From an uncultured Flavobacterium sp. (lineage in GTDB: Bacteria > Bacteroidota > Bacteroidia > Flavobacteriales > Flavobacteriaceae): DNA of 16,961 nt. Numbering within the stretch: the first letter of the stretch is position 1; each line of letters begins with the position of its first letter. Location: the NCBI RefSeq assembly GCF_946481155.1, contig NZ_CAMLMK010000062.1:1-16961 (forward strand), written 5' to 3'. A model generated the notes under the pieces. That model was given only the letters and a program-made list of their open reading frames with translations. It had not been told where the DNA came from and searched no databases. The translations under genes and the position numbers were made by a program. This document shows positions 7,962 through 14,412 of this stretch, piece after piece.

Positions 7962-8316
7962 TAAAATACACTGCCAGTACGAGAAAACAGAAGCCAACGG
8001 CATGATTCCACTTAAAGGTTTCGTTCTTGAAAAACAACATAGTGAAAATCACGAAGATGACGAGGGTAATCACTTCTTGGATAACTTTCAATTGCATCAG
8101 CGAAAACGGTCCGCCATTCCCTTCGAAGCCCATTTTGTTGGCCGGTACCTGAAAGCAATATTCAAAAAGTGCCAATCCCCAACTGATCAATACTATAGTA
8201 ATTAATCCTGCATTCTCAAACCATTTCAGTTCCTTGAATTTTAAGTGGCCATACCAGGCCAGCGTCATAAAAACATTGGATAAAATCAATAATCCGATAG
8301 TGAAAAATCCACGCAT
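7948..8316 (-). CDS. DUF486 (DMT_6) family small membrane protein
   Basis: A 122-residue inner-membrane protein with four predicted hydrophobic segments (about 5-22, 36-52, 75-94 and 103-120). The sequence matches the DUF486 pattern as I know it: an N-terminal LSNVFMTLAWYGHLKF, a central FEYCFQVPANKMGF, and QLKVIQEVITLVIFVIF. The family is grouped with the drug/metabolite transporter superfamily, but no substrate is established. Its start codon overlaps the stop of the HerA-like gene by one base (TAATG arrangement), so translation is probably coupled and the two are cotranscribed. Confidence 0.88.
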   Translation of the reverse strand: MRGFFTIGLLILSNVFMTLAWYGHLKFKELKWFENAGLITIVLISWGLALFEYCFQVPANKMGFEGNGGPFSLMQLKVIQEVITLVIFVIFTMLFFKNETFKWNHAVGFCFLVLAVYFIFKK

Positions 8317-9833
8317 TATTTCTTTAGTAATTTCATTAGAATTCCGAAGGCACCGCGAATAAAGCTCGCACTTGTAACCACTTTAGTAACCGATTTTCCG
8401 ATAACTTCCGCAGTGGAAGGTTCGCTTTTCTGTCTTTTAGCTTCCGCTTGTGTTTCTTCTTCTGCCTGTGCCTGTTGTGCGGCTTTCTCGATCTTCTCGT
8501 TCAGTATCTCGTAGGCGCTCTCATTATCGACAACTTTATTGTATTTTTTAGCCAATTTGGAATTTGCATTAATCGCGCTGATTTCCTGTTCGGTTAAAAT
8601 GTCCATTCGACTCATGGGTGCGCGCATCATACAGGCAACCAGGGGAGTAGGGATTCCTTTTTCGTTTAATGCGGTCACAAAAGCTTCGCCGATTCCCAAT
8701 TGTGTGATTACATCTTCCGTTTTGTAGAATTGCGAGATGGGATAGTTTTCGGCGGTCATTTTGATTGCTTTTCGGTCATTGGCTGTAAAAGCGCGCAGAG
8801 CATGCTGGATTTTCAGTCCCAATTGCGCCAAAACGCCTGCCGGAACATCGGTTGGGTTTTGGGTAATGAAGTAGACGCCAATGCCTTTGGAACGGATCAG
8901 TTTCACTATAGTTTCAATCTGGTCCAATAATGTTTTGCTGGCTTCATCGAAAATCAGATGTGCTTCATCAATGAAAATCACAAGTTCCGGTCTGCCGCTA
9001 TCGCCGATTTCAGGCATCTGCTGGTATACTTCGGCCAATAAACTCAGCATAAAGGTTGAAAATAGTTTCGGTTTATCCTGAATGTCCGTCAGGCGGATGA
9101 TGTTTACATAACCATTTCCGTTTTCATCGATACGCATCAGGTCATTGATATCAAAGGATAGCTCGCCAAAAAACATATCGGCGCCCTGTTGCTCTAATTC
9201 AATTACTTTTCGCAGAATGGAACCTGTGGACGATGTTGAAATACGGCCATAATTAGATTCGAATTCTTCTTTGCCCTCATCAGTAGCGAATTGCAGTAAT
9301 TTTTTAAAATCTTTTAAATCCAGAAGCGGAATCTTATTGTCATCACAGTATTTAAAAATAACAGCAACCACACCTGCTTGCGTGTCGTTCAAATCAAGAA
9401 TTCGGGAAAATAATACGGGCCCAAATTCGGAAACCGTTGCGCGAAGCCGAACTCCTTCCTGTTCTGATAAGGTCATCAGTTCTACCGGGAATGCTTTTGT
9501 CTGGTAAGGAATGCCAATTTTTGCATGACGTTCAGTAATAAAAGGTTTCTCTTCGCCTTGTGCGGCTATACCTGAGAAATCTCCTTTGATGTCCATCATT
9601 AAGACTGGAATTCCGTTTTGCGATAATTGCTCGGATAACACCTGAATCGTCTTTGTTTTTCCCGTTCCGGTGGCTCCGGCAATCAATCCGTGGCGGTTTA
9701 TAGTTTTTAACGGGATTTTTATTTGCGTATCGGCAATGGCTTCACCGTTTAAAATGGCACCGCCCAGAATAATATTGTCTCCGCTACAGTTATAGCCGGC
9801 ATTTATGATTTCAGAAAAATTGCTGTCTGGCAT
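8316..9833 (-). CDS. HerA-like ATPase, DUF853/YjgR family
   Basis: A 505-residue P-loop ATPase of the HerA/FtsK superclass. Walker A is GATGTGKT (53-60). The Walker B strand LVIFIDEAHLIF is at 284-295. A sensor-like segment YFITQNPTDVPAGVLAQLGLKIQHALRAFT is at about 321-350, with Arg347 as a possible arginine-finger-type residue. DIKGDFSGIA at 81-90 is typical of DUF853. The C-terminal 60 residues include an Ala/Gln/Glu-rich, probably coiled segment (about 445-470) followed by a short basic tail. Members are annotated as putative DNA-pumping helicases, but the cellular role of this subfamily is not settled. No NurA nuclease or other defence partner lies next to it; its neighbour is a coupled DUF486 membrane protein. 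It is first in the minus-strand run, divergent from exbB. Confidence 0.9.
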   Translation of the reverse strand: MPDSNFSEIINAGYNCSGDNIILGGAILNGEAIADTQIKIPLKTINRHGLIAGATGTGKTKTIQVLSEQLSQNGIPVLMMDIKGDFSGIAAQGEEKPFITERHAKIGIPYQTKAFPVELMTLSEQEGVRLRATVSEFGPVLFSRILDLNDTQAGVVAVIFKYCDDNKIPLLDLKDFKKLLQFATDEGKEEFESNYGRISTSSTGSILRKVIELEQQGADMFFGELSFDINDLMRIDENGNGYVNIIRLTDIQDKPKLFSTFMLSLLAEVYQQMPEIGDSGRPELVIFIDEAHLIFDEASKTLLDQIETIVKLIRSKGIGVYFITQNPTDVPAGVLAQLGLKIQHALRAFTANDRKAIKMTAENYPISQFYKTEDVITQLGIGEAFVTALNEKGIPTPLVACMMRAPMSRMDILTEQEISAINANSKLAKKYNKVVDNESAYEILNEKIEKAAQQAQAEEETQAEAKRQKSEPSTAEVIGKSVTKVVTSASFIRGAFGILMKLLKK

Positions 9834-9873
9834 AAATTTAAGTGTTATTTCCCTTCAGGAATGGTTCTGTTTA

Positions 9874-9881
9874 CAAATATA
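9874..9881 (-). promoter_or_regulatory. Putative -7 element of the HerA-like gene
   Basis: On the minus strand this reads TATATTTG, matching TAnnTTTG, 40 bases before the ATG at 9833. No TTG is found at the usual -33 spacing. Confidence 0.45.
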
Positions 9882-10095
9882 ATAGTAATAGGTTTACGTA
9901 ATTTGACGACACTGCAATAAATTATGAAAAAAATGAAATAGGGATGAGAATAAAATTAACATAAAAGCGTTACTAAATTAAAGTTAACTTAATGAAGCCG
10001 AAACAATTTAAAACAAAACATGTTTTCAGTGTTAAATTATTTGCCGGAAAGCCGTAAAAAATGTGCAATTTATTTTTTTATTAAGTCTAAACACA

Positions 10096-10103
10096 TAAAT
10101 TTG
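10096..10103 (+). promoter_or_regulatory. Putative -7 element of the exbB-exbD-tonB operon
   Basis: TAAATTTG matches TAnnTTTG exactly. It leaves about 69 bases of A/T-rich leader before the ATG. The -33 region is a T-run rather than a clear TTG. Confidence 0.55.
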
Positions 10104-10172
10104 CGACTCTTATATGTAAAATAAGTATAAGGAATTTAAGTTAAATATATCGAAAAACTAAAAATTAAAAAA

Positions 10173-11003
10173 ATGACAAACGTATCAAACGAAACTGTTG
10201 AAAATGGAGGAAGCTCTAAAGGGTCAAACTTGTTTGCAGGTTTAGCAATTGTAATCTGTTTAGTGATTGGATTTCTAGTATGGAAATTCGTTATGGGTCA
10301 CCCATCAAATTTTGAAAATGGAGACAATACTGGTCACCCGCTACCAGGAAACTATTTAGGAATGGTTTACAAAGGAGGATTTATCGTACCTGCGTTAATG
10401 GGATTATTTTTAATGGCGGTTGTATTCTCTTTTGAAAGATACTTCGTTATTACTAAAGCAGCCGGTAAAGGAAATGTTGAGTCTTTCGTTAAAAAAGTTC
10501 AGGTTTTAATTGGTCAAGGTAGAATCGAAGAGGCTATGGCTGAATGTGATGCACAGCAAGGTTCTGTTGCTAACGTGGTTAAAGCCGGTTTAATAAAATA
10601 TCAGGAAGTAAGAAGAGAAGGTTTCGACAGCGAAAAAGCAACAGAAACTATTCAGAAAGAAATTGAAGAAGCTACATCATTGGAAATGCCAATGTTGGAG
10701 AAAAATATGACGATCATTGCTACTTTGGTATCAATCGGTACGTTAATGGGATTATTGGGAACAGTATCCGGGATGATCAAAGCGTTCTCCGGATTAGCTG
10801 CTGCAGGTGCTCCTGACCAGGCTGCATTAGCAACAGGTATTTCTGAGGCACTTATTAATACAGCTACTGGTATTGGTACGTCTACGTTATCGATTATCAT
10901 GTACAATGTATTTACATCTAAAATTGATAAATTAACTTACTCTATTGACGAGGCTGGATTTGCAATTACGCAAGCTTACAGACGTATGAAAGCTGGTGCA
11001 TAA
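10173..11003 (+). CDS. exbB: MotA/TolQ/ExbB proton channel family protein
   Basis: Inner-membrane proton-channel subunit, 276 residues, that with ExbD converts the proton motive force into movement of TonB. Hydrophobic segments are seen at about 20-41, 70-93, 179-202 and 225-248. A cytoplasmic loop (about 95-175) has the family's helical charged pattern (QVLIGQGRIEEAMAEC, then ETIQKEIEEATSLEM). The TolQ/ExbB signature GTLMGLLGTVSGMIKAF is at 189-205, followed by ISEALINTATGIGTSTLSII. The extra N-terminal helix makes it longer than E. coli ExbB (244). It is the first gene of the operon, with a promoter-like element upstream and 84 bases containing a hairpin before the next gene. Confidence 0.93.
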   Translation: MTNVSNETVENGGSSKGSNLFAGLAIVICLVIGFLVWKFVMGHPSNFENGDNTGHPLPGNYLGMVYKGGFIVPALMGLFLMAVVFSFERYFVITKAAGKGNVESFVKKVQVLIGQGRIEEAMAECDAQQGSVANVVKAGLIKYQEVRREGFDSEKATETIQKEIEEATSLEMPMLEKNMTIIATLVSIGTLMGLLGTVSGMIKAFSGLAAAGAPDQAALATGISEALINTATGIGTSTLSIIMYNVFTSKIDKLTYSIDEAGFAITQAYRRMKAGA

Positions 11004-11034
11004 TCACCTGCAAAGAGAGTTAATTATTAATTTG

Positions 11035-11071
11035 TTGCAGCCGGAATGTTCTTTTCGGACTTCGGTTGCGA
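11035..11071 (+). other. Hairpin between exbB and the first exbD
   Basis: GCAGCCGGA (11037-11045) pairs with TTCGGTTGC (11061-11069) through nine positions, with two G-T wobbles. An outer A-T pair and a wobble extend it to 11035/11071, and the loop is 15 bases. There is no T-run after it, so it is not a standard terminator. It could stabilise or mark a processing site in the operon mRNA. Confidence 0.55.
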
Positions 11072-11087
11072 CTAAAATCAAAAGAAA

Positions 11088-11702
11088 ATGGCAAAAGTAA
11101 AAATGTCAAAAAAGAGCACGAAGATTGATATGACGGCTATGTGTGACGTAGCGTTCTTATTATTGTCTTTCTTCGTTATGACATCTACAGCTAAAGTACC
11201 AGAGCCGCTTCCTGTCGATACTCCTGCATCTACGGTACAAACAAAATTACCGGATACGGATTTGGCAACCATCACCATTGGGGATGGAAAAGTGTTCTTC
11301 GGTATGATTGGCCAGGATATCCGCAGAGATGCTCTTGGGAGGATTTCTGAGCATTATGGCGTTAAGTTTACGGAAGAAGAAACCAAGCGTTTTTCTTTAA
11401 TTGACGGCTTCGGTGTTCCTGTTCAAAGACTGAAAGATTTGATTAAACGTGAAGGGGAAGATAGAAATAAGGAGGGTGTTCAAACGGGAATTCCTTACGA
11501 TTCTATCGATAACCAGCTTAACGAATGGGTTTTAGCAGCGCGTTATGCTACTAAAGATGTGCACGGTACAGAACTTAAGATTGCTATTAAAGGAGATGCT
11601 AAAGAAGAGTATCCTACCGTTAAAAGAGTAATTGACATTCTGCAGAAACAGAAGGTGAACAAGTTCTTCCTGGTTACCGGTTTGAGAAGCAAAGATTTTT
11701 AA
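11088..11702 (+). CDS. exbD: ExbD/TolR family biopolymer transporter (first copy, long form)
   Basis: 204 residues. A short cytoplasmic N-terminus is followed by one membrane helix (about 18-36), then a periplasmic domain. The key proton-carrying aspartate is Asp20 in IDMTAMCDVAFLLLSFFVMTS, the position equivalent to E. coli ExbD Asp25. The C-terminal part (about 155-200) carries the usual ExbD/TolR fold pattern, with LKIAIKGDAKEEYPTVKRVI and KVNKFFLVTG. It is clearly longer than the ~140 residues of proteobacterial ExbD. The extra sequence sits between the helix and the C-terminal fold (about 65-145) and includes charged stretches such as KFTEEETKRF. Its product likely pairs with ExbB and the second ExbD. 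The gap to the next gene is 18 bases. Confidence 0.92.
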   Translation: MAKVKMSKKSTKIDMTAMCDVAFLLLSFFVMTSTAKVPEPLPVDTPASTVQTKLPDTDLATITIGDGKVFFGMIGQDIRRDALGRISEHYGVKFTEEETKRFSLIDGFGVPVQRLKDLIKREGEDRNKEGVQTGIPYDSIDNQLNEWVLAARYATKDVHGTELKIAIKGDAKEEYPTVKRVIDILQKQKVNKFFLVTGLRSKDF

Positions 11703-11720
11703 TTAAAAAAATACTGTAAA

Positions 11721-12290
11721 ATGGCAGAATTAAATAGCGGCGACGGCGGCGGTGGTAAAAAGAAAGGTCATGTAAGGAGTAAAAAGCAAAACGCTGGTGT
11801 CGATTTGACAGCAATGGTGGATTTGGCATTCCTTTTGATTACTTTCTTTATGCTAACCACGTCATTGTCGAAACCACAGTCCATGAACTTGGCAATGCCG
11901 GATAAAAACATAGATGATCCAACTGTTAAAACAGAAACGGCAGACGATAAAACGGTAACTTTGCTTTTAGGAGAGAAAGATCAAATTGTTTGGTATTATG
12001 GATTACCTGAAACACCTATTGAAGGCCCAACCAAAGTTGGTTATGGCAAAAATGGGATTCGTAAAGAATTATTAAGCAAGAAAGAACTTGTAAAACAAAA
12101 ATATGCAGCTGCGGAGCCTAAAAAACGAGAAATGATTGTTTTGATAAAGGCAAGTAAGAAGTCTACATATAAGAATTTGGTTGACATTTTAGATGAGATG
12201 GCTATCGCAGATGTAAAAATCTATGCGATTGTAGATATTACTCCGGAAGAAAACGCAATGTTAGAAAAAGAAGGATTGCTGACTAAGTAG
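11721..12290 (+). CDS. exbD: ExbD/TolR family biopolymer transporter (second copy)
   Basis: 189 residues with a Gly/Lys-rich N-terminus (GDGGGGKKKGHVRSKK), then the TM helix GVDLTAMVDLAFLLITFFML with essential aspartate Asp34, then a periplasmic domain. Its C-terminal half shows the ExbD pattern EMIVLIKASKKSTYKNLVDILDEMAIADVKIYAIVDI. It diverges strongly from the first ExbD outside the helix. The pair is therefore more likely specialised or heteromeric than a recent duplication. Lies 29 bases before tonB and is part of the same operon. Confidence 0.92.
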   Translation: MAELNSGDGGGGKKKGHVRSKKQNAGVDLTAMVDLAFLLITFFMLTTSLSKPQSMNLAMPDKNIDDPTVKTETADDKTVTLLLGEKDQIVWYYGLPETPIEGPTKVGYGKNGIRKELLSKKELVKQKYAAAEPKKREMIVLIKASKKSTYKNLVDILDEMAIADVKIYAIVDITPEENAMLEKEGLLTK

Positions 12291-12319
12291 CCCTTTTTCA
12301 ACCATTAAAAAATTAAATT

Positions 12320-13138
12320 ATGTCAAAATTAAATATATTTAAGACAGAGTGGATTGATATGGTCTTTGAAGGCCGTAACAAGGCCTATGGTGCTTATCAG
12401 CTGCGTTCCGAAAATCCCAGAACTACAACAAGAGCTTTATTTATCGGTGCAGTATTGTTTGCTGCGGTAATTGCAGGTCCAGTTGTAAAGAACATTATCA
12501 GCCAAAGCATTGCTAATAATGAAGAGGAGAATATGGACAAGGTGATTGAAACGGCATTATTACCGCCACCACCTGAGGAAGAAAAATTACCACCACCACC
12601 ACCAGAGCCACCAAAATCAATTAATGACCAGGTGAAATTTCCGCCACCTGAAGTGGTGAAAAAGGAATTGGTGCGTGACGAAGATCCGCCAACAGTGGAA
12701 GATCTTAAAGACGCCGATCCCGGACAAAAGAACATTAAAGGTGATGAGAATGCAGATATTGTAATCAATCAGCCTGCTGGGGAAGGTGAAAAAACCGCTG
12801 AAGTTGTTGAAGACAATAAAGTATATGTTGCGGTAGAGGTGAATGCCGATCCGCCGGGAGGTTTAACGAAGTTTAGAGAAACGTTCGGAAGTAAGCTTCA
12901 GCCGAAGCTTCCTGAAGTTGACGAAGGAGTATCGCAGATAAAAGTGATGTTGAATTTCGTTGTTGAAAAAGACGGAAGTTTTACAGACGTAAAAGTATTG
13001 AGAGACCCAGGTTACGGTATCGGAAAGATAGCTATCCAGGTATTACAAGGTATGCCGAAATGGAAACCGGCTATTCAGAACGGACGTCCTGTTAGATCAC
13101 AATTTACATTGCCTATTACTATTCAAACCGGGCAGTAA
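12320..13138 (+). CDS. tonB: Energy transducer TonB
   Basis: 272 residues. The N-terminal segment FKTEWIDMVFEGRNKAYGAYQLR is typical of Bacteroidetes TonB. One membrane helix follows (about 38-57). A proline-rich periplasm-spanning linker (about 80-110) includes runs of PPPPPE and PPPEPPKS, partly encoded by five CCA codons in a row (12590-12604). An acidic linker follows. The C-terminal TonB domain (about 203-272) contains VMLNFVVEKDGSFTDVKVLRDPGYG and MPKWKPAIQNGRPVRSQFTLPI. It transmits ExbB/ExbD energy to outer-membrane TonB-dependent (SusC-like or siderophore) receptors. The stop at 13136-13138 is one base before the next ATG. Confidence 0.94.
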   Translation: MSKLNIFKTEWIDMVFEGRNKAYGAYQLRSENPRTTTRALFIGAVLFAAVIAGPVVKNIISQSIANNEEENMDKVIETALLPPPPEEEKLPPPPPEPPKSINDQVKFPPPEVVKKELVRDEDPPTVEDLKDADPGQKNIKGDENADIVINQPAGEGEKTAEVVEDNKVYVAVEVNADPPGGLTKFRETFGSKLQPKLPEVDEGVSQIKVMLNFVVEKDGSFTDVKVLRDPGYGIGKIAIQVLQGMPKWKPAIQNGRPVRSQFTLPITIQTGQ

Positions 13139-13139
13139 T

Positions 13140-13361
13140 ATGAAATTATTTCAAAATTTTAAACAGAAATCGCTGCCACAGCGATTTCTGTTTGTTTTAG
13201 GCCTTGTCTTTCTGGGATTGTATATCTTTTTGGGGGTAACTTTGTTCGTCTGGAAAAGTATGCCGGTTGAAATATCCTATACCAGAAGAATGATCTTAGG
13301 TGCTATATTAATTATTTATGCGGTGATACGATTTGTACGCCTGCAACAATCTCATGAATAA
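13140..13361 (+). CDS. Small two-helix membrane protein of the tonB operon
   Basis: A 73-residue protein of unknown function with two predicted membrane helices (about 15-37 and 51-68), a basic N-terminus and a short polar C-terminus. It begins one base after the tonB stop codon, which favours translational coupling. I recall similar short proteins at this position in other flavobacterial genomes but cannot verify it here. Codons 8-18 form a perfect inverted repeat that would make a very stable hairpin in the mRNA (listed separately). So the frame could also be read as the tail of a terminator region. The hydrophobic, helix-like composition through to the stop supports a real gene. Confidence 0.65.
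   Translation: MKLFQNFKQKSLPQRFLFVLGLVFLGLYIFLGVTLFVWKSMPVEISYTRRMILGAILIIYAVIRFVRLQQSHE
13161..13198 (+). terminator. Perfect 15-bp hairpin with T-rich tail, inside the 73-residue gene
   Basis: AAACAGAAATCGCTG (13161-13175) is the exact reverse complement of CAGCGATTTCTGTTT (13179-13193), with a CCA loop. The bases that follow are GTTTT, giving TTTGTTTT at the 3' side. By structure this is an intrinsic terminator 22 bases after the tonB stop. It could end or attenuate transcription before the PstS-like and TPR genes. Confidence 0.7.
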
Positions 13362-13418
13362 ACTGAAGAGAATAATGAAAACAGCGGTTAAGAACGGCCA
13401 TAAGGTTAACTCATGTTA

Positions 13419-13426
13419 TATATTTC
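13419..13426 (+). promoter_or_regulatory. Weak candidate -7 element before the PstS-like gene
   Basis: TATATTTC is one base off TAnnTTTG, 38 bases before the ATG, in the 103-bp gap after the 73-residue gene. It would allow expression independent of the upstream hairpin. There is no -33 support. Confidence 0.2.
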
Positions 13427-13464
13427 CTATCACAATTACATTACATTAGTAAGTCGGAAAGCAT

Positions 13465-14382
13465 ATGAAAAAATATATTTTAATTCTAACACTATTCGGA
13501 ATCCTCTTCGCCTGTAAAAAGGACAATAAAGAAACGGCTGTAATAGAAGAAACCGCTGTAGCAGGAACAACTACTATTTTAGTGGACGAAACTATTTTTC
13601 CGGTTGTAGAAGATGTAGCCAGACTTTTTGAAAACGAATACCGTCGCGCTAAAATCAATCTGATCAGCAAGTCGGAAACGGAAATTATAAAAATGATTGA
13701 GGAAGACAAGTCACGTATCGCCATTTTGGCAAAAACCCTTGATTCCACAGAGATTAAATATTACAACAACACAAAAAAAGTACATCCGAGGATAACAGAA
13801 TTCGGTGTAGACGCCATTTCATTCATCGGAAACAAAAATGCAAGTGATTCTACCATTGTATTGTCCGAAGTTATTGATATTCTGAAAGGAAACAAAAGCA
13901 GTAAGATTAAATCATTGGTTTTTGACAACCCAAATTCCAGTACGGTCAGAGAACTTAAAATACGGGCAGGCGTGAAAGAATTGCCAAAAGGAAAAGTTTT
14001 TTCAATGCATTCCAATAAAGAGGTTATAAAATACGTTACTGAAAATGAAGGTGCAGTTGGGATCATTGGTGTTAACTGGTTGCTGCAGCCCACAAATGAC
14101 TTATTGGCATACACAGATAAAATAAAAGTTTTAGCTGTCGAAAATGTTAAAATTAACGCAAAAAATAAGTTTATTAAACCGAACCAGACTAATATTGCAG
14201 ATGGGAGTTATCCCGTTACGCGAAAATTATATATGTTAAATTTTCAGGGTGCGACAGGTTTGGGCATGGGTTTTGCTTCTTACCTTGCAGGACAACAAGG
14301 ACAACGGATTATTTTAAAGTCCGGCTTGGTGCCCACCCATTTTCCGACCAGGGAAATCGCTGTTAGGAATAAAGTTGAATAA
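13465..14382 (+). CDS. PstS-like phosphate-binding family lipoprotein
   Basis: 305 residues. The lipoprotein signal MKKYILILTLFGILFAC puts the lipidated Cys at residue 17. The rest has the type 2 periplasmic-binding layout of PstS proteins: VDETIFPVVEDVARLFENEY near the start of the mature domain, FGVDAISFIGNK (about 108-119), FDNPNSSTVRELKI (about 153-166), ENEGAVGIIGVNWL (about 194-207), and DGSYPVTRKLYML (about 246-258) as in PstS. The canonical phosphate-binding Ser/Thr/Asp set cannot be confirmed by eye, and no pstCAB permease genes follow. A role in phosphate ABC uptake is therefore doubtful. Its conserved-looking place behind exbB-exbD-tonB suggests a periplasmic accessory of the energised system or a phosphate-related sensor. 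Lies 30 bases before the TPR gene. Confidence 0.8.
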   Translation: MKKYILILTLFGILFACKKDNKETAVIEETAVAGTTTILVDETIFPVVEDVARLFENEYRRAKINLISKSETEIIKMIEEDKSRIAILAKTLDSTEIKYYNNTKKVHPRITEFGVDAISFIGNKNASDSTIVLSEVIDILKGNKSSKIKSLVFDNPNSSTVRELKIRAGVKELPKGKVFSMHSNKEVIKYVTENEGAVGIIGVNWLLQPTNDLLAYTDKIKVLAVENVKINAKNKFIKPNQTNIADGSYPVTRKLYMLNFQGATGLGMGFASYLAGQQGQRIILKSGLVPTHFPTREIAVRNKVE

Positions 14383-14412
14383 AAAAGAATAACCATAAAA
14401 AACGTATTTAGA

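Larger units (their letters stand above)
9834..10172. promoter_or_regulatory. Divergent AT-rich promoter region between the HerA-like gene and exbB
   Basis: A 339-bp non-coding stretch serving two divergent transcripts. It contains candidate -7 elements on both strands (reported separately). It also contains two short palindromes: AAGTTAACTT at 9981-9990 and AAAACATGTTTT at 10015-10026. Either could be a regulator site, but AT-rich DNA yields such palindromes by chance. No convincing reading frame or RNA gene is visible. Confidence 0.6.

Noticed and set aside
7924..8205. A plus-strand frame opposite the DUF486 gene
   Set aside because: Its sequence has no domain-like pattern, while the minus-strand frame encodes a recognisable four-helix protein coupled to its neighbour.
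8316..9833. HerA-NurA or other HerA-based defence system
   Set aside because: The ATPase is of the DUF853 type and no nuclease, Sir2 or other defence partner is adjacent.
12590..12604. Five consecutive CCA codons as a phase-variable microsatellite
   Set aside because: The repeat unit is 3 bases, so slippage would not shift the frame; proline runs are normal in TonB linkers.
12397..12768. A 123-codon minus-strand frame opposite tonB with Gly/Ser-rich sequence
   Set aside because: The Gly/Ser runs are just the complement of the TonB proline codons; tonB is clearly the real gene.
13375..13449. A 24-codon frame starting with ATG in the gap before the PstS-like gene
   Set aside because: Too short, no recognisable features, and the gap is better explained as leader or promoter DNA.
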